Source of the DNA: Bacillota bacterium
GTDB lineage: Bacteria > Bacillota > Clostridia > Peptostreptococcales > Anaerovoracaceae
Direction: 5' to 3'
DNA length: 64,000 nucleotides
Assembly (NCBI GenBank): GCA_030526355.1
Contig: JAUNDC010000006.1
Location: 34,809-98,808 of the forward strand
The stretch's first letter is position 1. Every line of letters starts with the position of its first letter. Positions 1 to 9,089 of the stretch are shown here, one piece after another. The position numbers were made by a program, and so were the translations under genes. The notes under the pieces are model-generated. The model did no database searches. It saw only the letters and a list, made by a program, of their open reading frames with translations, and was not told the origin of the DNA.

Positions 1-577
1 TCGTCTCAACAGGTCCTATAACCTTTCCCACCTCTGCTGCAAAAGCAGCTTCTTCAAATGGCAGAACCATCTGACCTCTCTCGAATCTGCCAAGATCCCC
101 GCCAGCTTCCTTTGACGGGCACTTGGAATGCTCTTTTGCTGCATCCTCAAAGCTGATTTCATTATTCTCTACAGCAGCTTTGATTTCATTTGCTTTGGCT
201 TCATCATCCACAAGAATATGTCTTGCCTGAACAGATTCTCCTTTTCCGAACATCATTTTGTTGGTATCATAAAAAGCTTTAACTTCCTTATCCGATACTG
301 TGATACCCTCAACTGTTTTAGCCATGGCCATCTGTGACAGTAGTTCTCTTTTCATTGTTTCCAGAAGTTCTTTGTATTCGTCTGTTTCATCAAGCTTTTC
401 ATCAGCACCCAGCTGGGCAAACAGATACATTGCGTAGAACTGATCAAGGAACATCTGCTTTCCCTGTGGCTGATCCAGATATGCCCTCTGTTCAGGTGGC
501 ACCTTTTTCATAAACTCGTCAAAATCCGCCTGCGTCAGTTCTTTTCCTGCAATTTTTGCAATCACTTCTTTGCTCAT
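1..577 (-). CDS. Parvulin-type peptidyl-prolyl isomerase (3' end outside window)
   Basis: Only the first 192 codons are in the window; the gene runs off the left edge. Residues 1-110 are a helical, charged N-terminal region. A PpiC/parvulin rotamase domain starts at about residue 117 with QARHILV, followed by the family pattern AKEHSKCPSKEAGGDLG and GRFERGQMVLPFEEAAF. Parvulins catalyse cis-trans isomerisation of prolyl bonds and assist folding. There is no signal peptide or lipobox, so unlike PrsA this form should be cytoplasmic. The ATG at 577 is preceded by CGGAGG at a normal distance. It lies downstream of ppdK in the same direction, but a terminator separates them, so it probably has its own promoter. 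Confidence 0.9.
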   Translation of the reverse strand, partial: MSKEVIAKIAGKELTQADFDEFMKKVPPEQRAYLDQPQGKQMFLDQFYAMYLFAQLGADEKLDETDEYKELLETMKRELLSQMAMAKTVEGITVSDKEVKAFYDTNKMMFGKGESVQARHILVDDEAKANEIKAAVENNEISFEDAAKEHSKCPSKEAGGDLGRFERGQMVLPFEEAAFAAEVGKVIGPVET

Positions 578-634
578 AATAATTATTATTCCTCCGATAT
601 ATTATATTACAGTAAGGCTTCCCCATACTGCTTC

Positions 635-669
635 AAAAAGCCCTCCGCCATATATGACAAAGGGCTTTT
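635..669 (-). terminator. Rho-independent terminator after ppdK
   Basis: On the minus strand a 9-bp stem AAAAGCCCT / AGGGCTTTT with a 16-nt loop is followed by a T-run. It sits 20 nt past the ppdK stop codon and before the parvulin gene, so it should end the phoH-to-ppdK operon. Confidence 0.8.
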
Positions 670-688
670 GATAACCAGTTATTGATTT

Positions 689-3310
689 TTATTTCTGCTT
701 AATAGCTGCCTGTGCTGCTGCAAGCCTTGCAATAGGTACTCTGAATGGTGAGCATGATACATACTGCAGTCCTGCTGCATTGCAGAATTCGATTGACTTA
801 GGATCTCCGCCGTGTTCTCCGCAGATTCCAAGCTTGATATTAGGTCTTGTCTGCTTACCGAGTTCAACAGCCATCTTAACAAGCTTGCCTACGCCAGTCT
901 GATCGATGCTCTGGAACGGATCGTCCTCAAAGATTCCCTTATCTCTATATTCTTTGATAATCTTACCAGTATCATCTCTTGAGAATCCGAATGTCATCTG
1001 AGTAAGGTCATTTGTACCAAATGAGAAGAATTCAGCTTCCTGTGCAATTTCATCAGCAGTGAGTGCTGCTCTAGGAATCTCGATCATTGTTCCAATCAGG
1101 TAATCGAATTTAACGCCTTCTCTTTCCATTACAGCTTCAACTGTTTTAACAACTGTTGCTTTTACATCAGCCAGTTCCTTAACAAGACCTACGAGAGGTA
1201 TCATGATTTCAGGAATGATATCGAGTCCCTTTTCCTTTCTCACTTCGATAGCAGCCATGATGATTGCTTCAGCCTGCATTTCAGCGATTTCCGGATAAGT
1301 AACTGCAAGTCTGCATCCTCTGTGACCCAGCATAGGGTTAAACTCATGAAGCTCCTCTGCCTTCTTCGCCAGCTTATCATAAGGAACATTAATCTGATCA
1401 GCCAGTTCATGGAGTTCTTCATCAGTGTGCGGAATAAACTCGTGAAGAGGTGGATCCAGCAGTCTGATAGTTACCGGTCTGTCACCCATTGCTTCATAGA
1501 TTCCCTTGAAGTCACTCTTCTGATATGGTAACAGGAATTTCAGCGCTTCTCTTCTTTCCTCTTCTGTATCTGACATAATCATTCTTCTGATAGCAGGAAT
1601 TCTCTCTTCTTCGAAGAACATATGCTCTGTTCTGCACAGACCGATACCTTCAGCTCCGAAGTCAACAGCCTGCTTAGCGTCTCTTGGATTATCAGCATTT
1701 GTCCTTACCTTGAGAGTTCTGATTTCATCAGCCCATGCCATGATCTTGCCGAAATCTCCTGACAGTTCAGGTGGTACAGTCTTAACCTGTCCTTTAAGTA
1801 CTTCACCTGCAGTACCGTCAAGTGAAATGTAGTCTCCTTCAGTGAATACTTCATCACCTATAGTCAGTTTCTTAGCGTCCTCTTCAACCTTGATTTCTGA
1901 GCATCCAGATACACAGCACTTACCCATACCTCTGGCAACTACTGCGGCGTGTGAAGTCATTCCGCCTCTTGCTGTCAGGATACCTTCTGCTGCAACCATA
2001 CCGGCAAGGTCTTCAGGTGATGTTTCAAGTCTTACCAGAATAACCTTTTCACCGTTTGCAGCTGCGGCTTCAGCATCTGATGCATTGAAGTAAATCTTAC
2101 CTGTTGCAGCTCCAGGTGATGCAGGCAGGCCCTTTGTCAACTTCTGAGCTGCAGCCAGTTCGTCAGCGTCAAACATCGGGTGGAGAAGCTGAGCAATCTG
2201 TGCAGGTTCTATTCTCATTACTGCTGTTTCCTTATCGATAAGACCTTCAGCTTCCATATCTACTGCGATTTTTACTGCTGCTGAAGCTGTTCTCTTTCCG
2301 TTTCTTGTCTGCAGCATGAAGAGTTTTTCTCTTTCTACTGTAAATTCCATATCCTGCATATCTTTGTAGTGATTTTCAAGGAGCTCTGCAATTCTTACGA
2401 ATTCTTTATATACTTCAGGGAACGCATCTGCCATTTCAGAAATAGGCTGTGGAGTTCTGATACCTGCTACAACATCTTCGCCCTGTGCATTTACAAGGAA
2501 TTCACCGAATAATGCCTTTTCACCGTTTGCAGCGTTTCTTGTGAATGCTACACCTGTACCGGAAGTATTACCCATATTACCGAATACCATTGACTGCACG
2601 TTTACTGCAGTACCAATGCTGTCCGGAATTTCATTGAGCTTTCTGTAGAGTATTGCTCTGTCATTGTTCCATGATCTGAATACAGCCATTACTGCTTCCA
2701 TCAGCTGATCCTTAGGATCCTGCGGGAAGTCTCTTCCCATTTCTTCTTTAACCAGAGCTTTGTATCCAACGATGATTTCCTTAAGATCTTCTGTAGTAAG
2801 ATCTACATCGTACTGATATCCCTTTTCATCCTTCTTTGCATCGAAAATGGCATCAAATTTTGTTTTTGAAATTTCCATTACTACATCGCCGAACATCTGG
2901 ATGAATCTTCTGTAGCTGTCATATGCGAAACGAGGGTTTTCAGTAAGTGCTGATAAACCTTCAACTGTTTCGTCATTAAGACCGAGGTTCAGAATTGTAT
3001 CCATCATTCCCGGCATTGAGATTTTAGCTCCTGAACGAACTGATACCAGCAATGGATTCTCTACGCTTCCGAACTTCTTTCCTGTAACATTTTCAAGTTC
3101 TTCAAGCTTTTCAAAAATCGATGCAACAATATCATCACCAATTGTCTGATTTTCTTCGTAGTATCTGTTGCAAGCTTCAGTTGTTACTGTGAAACCAAAA
3201 GGCACCGGAAGACCGATTTTTGTCATTTCCGCCAGGTTTGCACCTTTGCCGCCCAGCAGGTCTCTCATGTCTTTTGAACCTTCGTTAAATGAGTAAACAA
3301 ATTTTTTCAT
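689..3310 (-). CDS. ppdK: Pyruvate, phosphate dikinase
   Basis: The enzyme interconverts pyruvate + ATP + Pi and phosphoenolpyruvate + AMP + PPi; in anaerobes it often works in the glycolytic direction. The 873-aa length equals that of the Clostridium symbiosum enzyme. Visible blocks are the N-terminal ATP-grasp nucleotide domain (GGKGANLAEM near residue 21, GTGVAFTRN), the central swivelling phosphohistidine domain with GGMTSHAAVVARGMGKCC (catalytic His about residue 455), and the C-terminal PEP/pyruvate barrel ending with LGICGEHGGDP, which holds the active-site Cys. It starts 27 nt after glyS and is the last gene of the operon. With pyruvate carboxylase at 28-31 kb it forms the C3/C4 node. 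No PpsR-type regulatory kinase is seen next to it. Confidence 0.98.
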   Translation of the reverse strand: MKKFVYSFNEGSKDMRDLLGGKGANLAEMTKIGLPVPFGFTVTTEACNRYYEENQTIGDDIVASIFEKLEELENVTGKKFGSVENPLLVSVRSGAKISMPGMMDTILNLGLNDETVEGLSALTENPRFAYDSYRRFIQMFGDVVMEISKTKFDAIFDAKKDEKGYQYDVDLTTEDLKEIIVGYKALVKEEMGRDFPQDPKDQLMEAVMAVFRSWNNDRAILYRKLNEIPDSIGTAVNVQSMVFGNMGNTSGTGVAFTRNAANGEKALFGEFLVNAQGEDVVAGIRTPQPISEMADAFPEVYKEFVRIAELLENHYKDMQDMEFTVEREKLFMLQTRNGKRTASAAVKIAVDMEAEGLIDKETAVMRIEPAQIAQLLHPMFDADELAAAQKLTKGLPASPGAATGKIYFNASDAEAAAANGEKVILVRLETSPEDLAGMVAAEGILTARGGMTSHAAVVARGMGKCCVSGCSEIKVEEDAKKLTIGDEVFTEGDYISLDGTAGEVLKGQVKTVPPELSGDFGKIMAWADEIRTLKVRTNADNPRDAKQAVDFGAEGIGLCRTEHMFFEEERIPAIRRMIMSDTEEERREALKFLLPYQKSDFKGIYEAMGDRPVTIRLLDPPLHEFIPHTDEELHELADQINVPYDKLAKKAEELHEFNPMLGHRGCRLAVTYPEIAEMQAEAIIMAAIEVRKEKGLDIIPEIMIPLVGLVKELADVKATVVKTVEAVMEREGVKFDYLIGTMIEIPRAALTADEIAQEAEFFSFGTNDLTQMTFGFSRDDTGKIIKEYRDKGIFEDDPFQSIDQTGVGKLVKMAVELGKQTRPNIKLGICGEHGGDPKSIEFCNAAGLQYVSCSPFRVPIARLAAAQAAIKQK

Positions 3311-3337
3311 TTTACTTATACTCTCCTCGTTTATTAG

Positions 3338-4741
3338 TTAGAATACCAACCTTTGTTCTATATATTCTTTAACCTGGTCAACAGGTATCCGAATCTGTTC
3401 CATTGAATCTCTATCCCTGATAGTTACACATCCATCCGTTTCAGTATCAAAATCAACACAGATGGAGAATGGAGTTCCTATTTCATCCTCTCTTCTGTAT
3501 CTCTTTCCTATGGAGCCTGTAACATCATAGTCCACCATGAAATGCTTTGACAGTTCTTCATAAATAGGCTCTGCAACAGGTGCCAGCTTCTTAGCCAGAG
3601 GAAGCACTGCTGCTTTGAAAGGAGCCAGTGCCGGATGAAGCCTCAGAACTGTTCTGATGTCCTCCTTGCCTTTGGAATCAGTAAGCACCTCTTCATCATA
3701 TGCATCAGTCAGAAATGCCAGAGCAACACGATCTGCACCCAATGACGGCTCGATACAATACGGAATATATTTTTCATTTGTTTCAGGATCCATATAACTC
3801 ATATCCTGTCCCGAATGTTCCATATGCTGCTTAAGGTCAAAGTCGGTTCTGTCAGCAATTCCCCACAGCTCACCCCATCCAAACGGGAATCTGTATTCGA
3901 TATCTGTTGTCGCATTGCTGTAATGTGACAGCTCTTCTTTATCATGGTCACGAAGCTTGATATTTTCTTCTTTCATACCCAGTGACTTCAGGAAATTCAC
4001 ACAATAGTCCTTCCAGTATTCAAACCATTCCAGATCTGTTCCCGGTGCACAGAAGAATTCCAGCTCCATCTGCTCGAATTCCCTGGTTCTGAATGTAAAG
4101 TTTCCGGGAGTGATCTCATTTCTGAAGGATTTTCCGATCTGAGCTATTCCGAACGGAATTTTCTTTCTTGATGTTCTCTGTACACTCTTGAAGTTTACGA
4201 AAATACCCTGAGCAGTTTCAGGTCTCAGGAAAATCTCCGATTTGGAATCCTCTGTAACGCCTTGAAATGTCTTGAACATAAGATTAAACTGTCTTATACC
4301 TGTATAATCCACTTTACCGCATTCAGGACATGCAATGCCTTTTTCTCTGATAAAGCTTTCAAGCTTCTCGTTTGACCATCCGTCCACTGCAATATCGTCA
4401 ATGCCCTGTTCCTTGAGCCAGCCTTCGATAAGCTGATCCGCTCTGTATCTGGACTTACAGCTTTTACAGTCAATAAGAGGATCTGCAAATCCTCCTACAT
4501 GTCCGGATGCTACCCATGTCTGAGGGTTCATCAGAATCGCTGCATCAAGACCAACATTATACTTGGATTCCTGTACGAATTTTCTCCACCAGGCCTTCTT
4601 CACGTTGTTCTTGAACTCAACACCGAGTGGACCATAGTCCCATGTGTTGGCAAGTCCTCCGTATATTTCAGAACCGGGATAAATAAATCCTCTGTTCTTG
4701 GCGAGGGCCGTAAGTTTTTCCATTGTAACTGCTCTGCTCAT
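3338..4741 (-). CDS. glyS: Glycyl-tRNA synthetase, single-chain dimeric type
   Basis: Charges tRNA-Gly with glycine in the cytoplasm. This is the alpha2 class II form (467 aa), not the GlyQ/GlyS alpha2beta2 form found in many bacteria. Supporting features are the N-terminal [12 protein letters not shown] signature, a zinc-binding insertion with two Cys pairs (DCKSCKSRY and [10 protein letters not shown]), the motif 2 region with [16 protein letters not shown], and motif 3 [10 protein letters not shown]. An anticodon-binding domain occupies the last 100 or so residues. It lies 26 nt after the DUF4342 gene and 27 nt before ppdK, clearly one transcription unit; synthetase genes at this position next to recO are common in Bacillota. 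Confidence 0.97.
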   Translation of the reverse strand: MSRAVTMEKLTALAKNRGFIYPGSEIYGGLANTWDYGPLGVEFKNNVKKAWWRKFVQESKYNVGLDAAILMNPQTWVASGHVGGFADPLIDCKSCKSRYRADQLIEGWLKEQGIDDIAVDGWSNEKLESFIREKGIACPECGKVDYTGIRQFNLMFKTFQGVTEDSKSEIFLRPETAQGIFVNFKSVQRTSRKKIPFGIAQIGKSFRNEITPGNFTFRTREFEQMELEFFCAPGTDLEWFEYWKDYCVNFLKSLGMKEENIKLRDHDKEELSHYSNATTDIEYRFPFGWGELWGIADRTDFDLKQHMEHSGQDMSYMDPETNEKYIPYCIEPSLGADRVALAFLTDAYDEEVLTDSKGKEDIRTVLRLHPALAPFKAAVLPLAKKLAPVAEPIYEELSKHFMVDYDVTGSIGKRYRREDEIGTPFSICVDFDTETDGCVTIRDRDSMEQIRIPVDQVKEYIEQRLVF

Positions 4742-4767
4742 TTCTTCATTCTCTCCATAGTTATAAA

Positions 4768-5439
4768 TTATTTATTCTTCTTTTCCTTTGCCTCGTCGGG
4801 CTGTTCATCCTCAACCTTGATTTCAACTTCTTCATCCTCCTCGGCGAAGCATTCGGAAAAGTCGAATTCTTCATCATCTTTTCTTATTTTATCAACGGCG
4901 TCTTCAGCTTTTTCTTTTCCCTTTGAATATATTTCGCTGCCCTTTTCCTGAGCCTTCTGATATATTTCAGTGCTCTTTTCCTTGACGCCTTCTGCTATTT
5001 CACTGCTTTTTTCTGCAACGCTTCCCATGGCATCAGTAACTGCATCACTCACATCAATAATAGTTCCGTCTTCCTTAACGACTTCGATGATGCATTTGAA
5101 CCCAAAAGCAGCAACAACACCTATAACGGAAGCAATCGGTGCTATAACAGCTCCAACGATTCCGGCATTTACAGGTACATTGAGTATAAGTTCACCATCT
5201 CTCTTGACCTGTATTCTGGCTACATTGCCCTTTTTGATCAGCTTCTTGAGACTGTCAAACAGAGCTTCCCCCTTCTTTCCGAAGCCTCTTCCCTTCTGTC
5301 CGGCATTAACAGTTTCCTCGATTGCAATTATTGCATCAACTACGCTTCCGTCTGCCGACTCAAGCGCTTCCTTAGCTTCAGCATAAGTTACCCCGGTTCT
5401 GTCCTTGACCAGTTCGATTTTCTCTAAAGTAATTTCCAT
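4768..5439 (-). CDS. DUF4342 family protein with UBA-like N terminus
   Basis: The 223-aa protein begins with a UBA/EF-Ts-like three-helix module ([19 protein letters not shown], residues 8-26), the fold that in EF-Ts binds EF-Tu. The middle carries the DUF4342 pattern [22 protein letters not shown] and a Gly/Ala/Ile/Val-rich hydrophobic stretch (about residues 91-118) that could enter a membrane. The C-terminal 90 residues are highly charged, partly repeating [16 protein letters not shown], and probably form an amphipathic helix or coil. The function is unknown. It is set between recO (22 nt) and glyS (26 nt) in an operon of translation and RNA/DNA maintenance genes. Confidence 0.8.
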   Translation of the reverse strand: MEITLEKIELVKDRTGVTYAEAKEALESADGSVVDAIIAIEETVNAGQKGRGFGKKGEALFDSLKKLIKKGNVARIQVKRDGELILNVPVNAGIVGAVIAPIASVIGVVAAFGFKCIIEVVKEDGTIIDVSDAVTDAMGSVAEKSSEIAEGVKEKSTEIYQKAQEKGSEIYSKGKEKAEDAVDKIRKDDEEFDFSECFAEEDEEVEIKVEDEQPDEAKEKKNK

Positions 5440-5461
5440 AACGCTACCTCCTTTGTTTGGT

Positions 5462-6208
5462 TTAAATGAGCTCTTCGCTCTTTAAATCAGAAGCATCCAG
5501 ATAGTATGCTGCATACTCTCTAATTATCTTCTGCAGCAGGTCTCCTGCATCTTTTCTGACTGCAAGATTTTCAAGATTCTTCAGTGGGTTTGTCGTAAAG
5601 AATCTTAATATATCTACTATACCAAATTTTACATCATAAATCAATGTGTGCGATTGTGAATTTTCGATATTTTGGGCACATTCAGAGCACAGAATACCGC
5701 CTTCCTCCACACTGAATCCTGCCGCATTACATTCCTTGCCGCACACTGCACAGCTGTCCAGCTGCGGCATGACTCCCATAAGCTTAAATATATTGGCCTG
5801 ATATGCCAGCACCAGTGTCCCTATACCCTTTTCGCGTTTTTCAAGGAGCTCGAAAAAATCAGTTAGAAGTTTGAAAACTGAAGGGTAAGGAACCTCTTCC
5901 GGCAATACCTTCTCTGTAAATTCAAGTACATATGCACCGCTCATATACTTGTCTACATTTTCACCTATTCCATAATAGCTTTTTATCACATCGGCGCTGT
6001 TGATATTATAGCTTTCCCGATTTTTAAACAGCTCATATCTGCCATATGTGAAGGGTCTTAAAGCAAGAGAGCTTCTGTTTCTTCCTTTATCGCCGATACT
6101 GGTTCCGGCGCTTATTTTTCCGTATTTTCTGGAAAACAGAAGTATCATCCGCCTGCCATATGAAGTTTTGATCTGCCTCAGTACTATACCCTCTGTATCC
6201 GTAAGCAA
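5462..6208 (-). CDS. recO: DNA repair protein RecO
   Basis: RecO helps load RecA onto SSB-coated single strands in the RecFOR recombination pathway. The 248-aa protein has the N-terminal OB fold beginning TEGIVLRQIKTSYGRRMILLFSRKYGKI, a helical middle, and a zinc finger of two Cys pairs (CAVCGKE near residue 153 and CSECAQN near residue 174). Its length is usual for the family. It follows era by 18 nt, the same order as in Bacillus subtilis, and is cotranscribed with its neighbours. Confidence 0.95.
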   Translation of the reverse strand: MLTDTEGIVLRQIKTSYGRRMILLFSRKYGKISAGTSIGDKGRNRSSLALRPFTYGRYELFKNRESYNINSADVIKSYYGIGENVDKYMSGAYVLEFTEKVLPEEVPYPSVFKLLTDFFELLEKREKGIGTLVLAYQANIFKLMGVMPQLDSCAVCGKECNAAGFSVEEGGILCSECAQNIENSQSHTLIYDVKFGIVDILRFFTTNPLKNLENLAVRKDAGDLLQKIIREYAAYYLDASDLKSEELI

Positions 6209-6226
6209 TCAGAATCACCTAGTTTC

Positions 6227-7126
6227 TTATTCCTTATATCCGAAATTGGATAATGCAATATCGCTGTCTCTCCAGTTTTCTTTGATTTTTACCCAAAGCT
6301 CAAGATATACTTTTGTGCCAAGCAACGCTTCAATTTCCTCACGGGCACTTTTACCGATGCCTTTGAGTTTTCTGCCGCCCTTCCCGATTATCATTCCCTT
6401 ATGGGATTTTTTTTCACAGTAGATGACAGCGTTTATCCTTGTAATAGAAGCTTCTTCCTTGTATCGTTCTATTTCTACTGCAACTCCGTGAGGAACCTCA
6501 TCCTGAAGATACATCAGGATCTTCTCCCTTATTATTTCACTTACGATAAACCTTTCGGGATTTTCCGTAATCATATCATCAGGGAAATACATCGGGCCTT
6601 CTTCCATATATTCAGATACACTTTTTATCACTGTATCTATATTGGTTCCTTCAATGGCTGAGGTTCCTATGATTTCTTCAAAAATTCCCAGTTCTTCGTA
6701 TTCTCTGTAGATTTTCTCAAATTCCTCCGGCTCTATCTTATCGATTTTATTGATTACAAGAATCTTCGGTGTTGTTACCGAATCAAGCAGATCAACGATA
6801 TATTTATCCCCGGGTCCGGCTGACAGTCTGTCATCAACGATAAATATAACAGCATCCACTTCCTTCAATGTCCCTGTGGCTGCATCTGTCATATACTGTC
6901 CCAGCTTGTTCCTCGGTCTGTGGATTCCAGGGGTATCGATAAATACCATCTGAATATCATCCTCAAGCCATTCATCTGCATAATGAGTATAAATACCTCG
7001 GATGGTATTTCTGGTAGTCTGGGGCTTGTCTGTCGTGATTGCTATCTTTTCTCCCAGAACCGCATTAAGCAAAGTTGATTTGCCTACATTCGGTCTGCCT
7101 ATTATTCCTACAAAACCTGTTTTCAT
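6227..7126 (-). CDS. era: GTPase Era
   Basis: Era is a GTPase that binds 16S rRNA and assists maturation of the 30S ribosomal subunit. The 299-aa protein has all G motifs: G1 GRPNVGKST, G3 DTPGIH, G4 NKID and G5 SAIEGTN. The C-terminal KH RNA-binding domain contains GMIIGKGGRKLKGIG. Start is the ATG at 7126 with AGGAGGTGATTAC upstream. It lies 11 nt after cdd and next to ybeY, another 16S rRNA maturation factor, which fits shared control with ribosome assembly. Confidence 0.97.
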   Translation of the reverse strand: MKTGFVGIIGRPNVGKSTLLNAVLGEKIAITTDKPQTTRNTIRGIYTHYADEWLEDDIQMVFIDTPGIHRPRNKLGQYMTDAATGTLKEVDAVIFIVDDRLSAGPGDKYIVDLLDSVTTPKILVINKIDKIEPEEFEKIYREYEELGIFEEIIGTSAIEGTNIDTVIKSVSEYMEEGPMYFPDDMITENPERFIVSEIIREKILMYLQDEVPHGVAVEIERYKEEASITRINAVIYCEKKSHKGMIIGKGGRKLKGIGKSAREEIEALLGTKVYLELWVKIKENWRDSDIALSNFGYKE

Positions 7127-7137
7127 GTAATCACCTC

Positions 7138-7539
7138 CTAAAGCCTGAATCCCAGCGGCAGCAGTTCACTCAATCTGCGAGCAGCAAGGGTTTCCCTGTC
7201 CTTCCCTGTTATAACCAGTATATCAGGTGAAAATTCATACATAAACTGCCTGCATATACCGCACGGCAGTGCTTCTTCGTTTTCTGCCGCTATTGCTATC
7301 GCCGTAAATTCACGGCTGCCTTCCGACAAAGCCTTCACAAAGGCTGTCCTCTCTGCGCATATAGTTGCACCAAAGGAAGAATTCTCTATATTCACTCCCG
7401 TGAAAATCCTGCCGTCTGCATCCAGCAGAGCCGAGCCTACTCTGAATCCCGAAAAAGGAGCATATGCGTTTTCAAGCGCTTTAGCTGCAATATCATAGAG
7501 CTCTGCCGCTGAAGCATCTCTGTTATTTGTGAAATCCAA
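7138..7539 (-). CDS. cdd: Cytidine deaminase
   Basis: Deaminates cytidine and deoxycytidine to the uridine forms in pyrimidine salvage. The zinc site is intact: CAERTAF (first Cys ligand and catalytic Glu) and PCGICRQFMYEF (two Cys ligands). NIENSSFGATICAE is the substrate loop. At 133 aa it is the short homotetrameric type. The start appears to be TTG at 7539, with AAAGGAG nearby and no in-frame ATG at a suitable place. It begins 2 nt after the ybeY stop codon. The dgkA gene that often lies here in other Bacillota is absent. Confidence 0.95.
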   Translation of the reverse strand: MDFTNNRDASAAELYDIAAKALENAYAPFSGFRVGSALLDADGRIFTGVNIENSSFGATICAERTAFVKALSEGSREFTAIAIAAENEEALPCGICRQFMYEFSPDILVITGKDRETLAARRLSELLPLGFRL

Positions 7540-7541
7540 TG

Positions 7542-7997
7542 CTATCTCCTTTCCAGTTCAAGGTATGACATTACCCTTTCCTCTGCCTCTCTCATTTCCT
7601 GCTTTTCATCTTCTTCCATGTGATCATATCCCAGAAGATGACATACACTGTGTACGAACAGATATACCGTTTCACGTGTCTCGCTGTGCCCGTATTCTTC
7701 TGCCTGCTCCCGTGCTTTTTCCAGACATATCACCACATCACCCAGCAGTATATCTTCATCCTGTCTGATTTCGTTAAAATCCTCTATCAGAGGAAAAGAC
7801 AGCACATCTGTAGATTTATCCGTATTTCTGTATGTTCTGTTTAGTTCGCGTATCTCAGTCTTTGATACAAACGTCAGGCTGATCTCAGCTCTGTCCGGAT
7901 CAATGCCTTCGTTCTCAAGACATGCTGTAGCCGCTTTCTCCAGAATGTCCATAATTTCAGCATTCAATACGCCTTCATCACTGCATAGTATTCTCAT
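7542..7997 (-). CDS. ybeY: Endoribonuclease YbeY
   Basis: A single-strand RNase needed for 16S rRNA 3'-end maturation and ribosome quality control. The UPF0054 zinc signature is present: HSVCHLLGYDHMEEDE, that is His-x3-His-x5-His, which binds the metal. The 151-aa length is typical. The start ATG lies inside the last codons of phoH (4-nt ATGA overlap), so translation is probably coupled to phoH. Confidence 0.96.
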   Translation of the reverse strand: MRILCSDEGVLNAEIMDILEKAATACLENEGIDPDRAEISLTFVSKTEIRELNRTYRNTDKSTDVLSFPLIEDFNEIRQDEDILLGDVVICLEKAREQAEEYGHSETRETVYLFVHSVCHLLGYDHMEEDEKQEMREAEERVMSYLELERR

Positions 7998-8998
7998 CTG
8001 CGCTCCTGTTCCTCATCATTCTGCGGGTGTTTTTTATAATATTCGTCGTATGCGTTGATTACTTTTCTTACAAGCTGATGTCTTACAACATCAGCCTCCT
8101 TCAGATAGCAGAACCCTATCTCCTTCACATCCTTCAGCACCCGTGCTGCCTCAACCAGTCCGGATTTTCTGCCTCTGGGCAGGTCTACCTGTGTGATATC
8201 TCCTGTAACAACTATCTTGGAGTCAAAACCCATTCTTGTCAGAAACATCTTCATCTGCTCAGGAGTTGTGTTCTGTGCTTCATCAAGTATTATGAATGAA
8301 TTGTCGAGTGTTCTTCCTCGCATATATGCAAGAGGTACAACCTCGATGACTTCCTTTTCTTTCAGTCTGAGTGCGCTTTCCCTTCCCAGCACATCATATA
8401 GTGCATCATAAAGCGGACGCAGATAAGGGTCCACCTTTTCCTGAAGATCTCCCGGCAGGAAGCCCAGCCTTTCTCCGGCTTCAACCGCCGGTCTTGCCAG
8501 TATTATTTTCTGTATTTCCTTATTTTTGAATGCATTAACGGCCATCGCCACAGCTATATAGGTTTTTCCTGTACCTGCAGGGCCTATGCCGAACACAATA
8601 TCCTTTTTTCTTATTGTATCTACATATCCCTTCTGCCCAATTGTTTTTGGTCTCAGCGGTTTGCCTTCATGCGTGAAGCATATAATATCCCGCCCGGGGT
8701 TTTCACTATTATATGAGATTCCTTTATCGCTCAGCTCTGTAATATAGTTTATTTTCTGTTCGTCCAATTTTTCTCCTTTTTCGAGGACATTCATCATCTC
8801 CTCCACAACTCTCGCCGCTTCAGATGTATGCTGTCCTTTAAAAATAAGCTCATTATCTCTCTGTATTATATCCACATTGAAGTCATTCTCGACAATCTTT
8901 AGGTTCCTGTCGAGACCTCCGAACAGTTCTCCTCTGTCGATGGTTTCACTCACCTGAACTCTTCTGGTATTGTCATTTTCAGCTTTATTGTTTTCCAA
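7994..8998 (-). CDS. phoH: PhoH family ATPase
   Basis: PhoH-like proteins are cytoplasmic P-loop ATPases thought to act in RNA metabolism; the precise role is not settled. The 334-aa protein has an N-terminal region of about 110 residues, then the ATPase core with Walker A GPAGTGKTY, the LARPAVEAGERLGFLPG motif, Walker B and its neighbour FIILDEAQNTTPEQMK, and the sensor segment VVTGDITQVDLP. It is the first gene of the long operon, with a good sigma-A promoter just upstream (9049-9077), and is coupled to ybeY. Confidence 0.95.
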   Translation of the reverse strand: MENNKAENDNTRRVQVSETIDRGELFGGLDRNLKIVENDFNVDIIQRDNELIFKGQHTSEAARVVEEMMNVLEKGEKLDEQKINYITELSDKGISYNSENPGRDIICFTHEGKPLRPKTIGQKGYVDTIRKKDIVFGIGPAGTGKTYIAVAMAVNAFKNKEIQKIILARPAVEAGERLGFLPGDLQEKVDPYLRPLYDALYDVLGRESALRLKEKEVIEVVPLAYMRGRTLDNSFIILDEAQNTTPEQMKMFLTRMGFDSKIVVTGDITQVDLPRGRKSGLVEAARVLKDVKEIGFCYLKEADVVRHQLVRKVINAYDEYYKKHPQNDEEQERR

Positions 8999-9048
8999 AC
9001 GCAGTCTCCTTATTGTCAGTTTCTTTCTTATCAGTACTGGTTATATTC

Positions 9049-9077
9049 ATTATATTTTCTTACAGGGTAAAATTCAA
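9049..9077 (-). promoter_or_regulatory. Sigma-A-type promoter of the phoH operon
   Basis: On the minus strand the -35 box is TTGAAT (9072-9077) and the -10 box is a perfect TATAAT (9049-9054), with a 17-nt spacer. It lies between yqfD and phoH, about 50 nt upstream of the phoH start, and would let the housekeeping operon run separately from the sporulation pair upstream. Confidence 0.65.
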
Positions 9078-9089
9078 ACTTTTTATTTG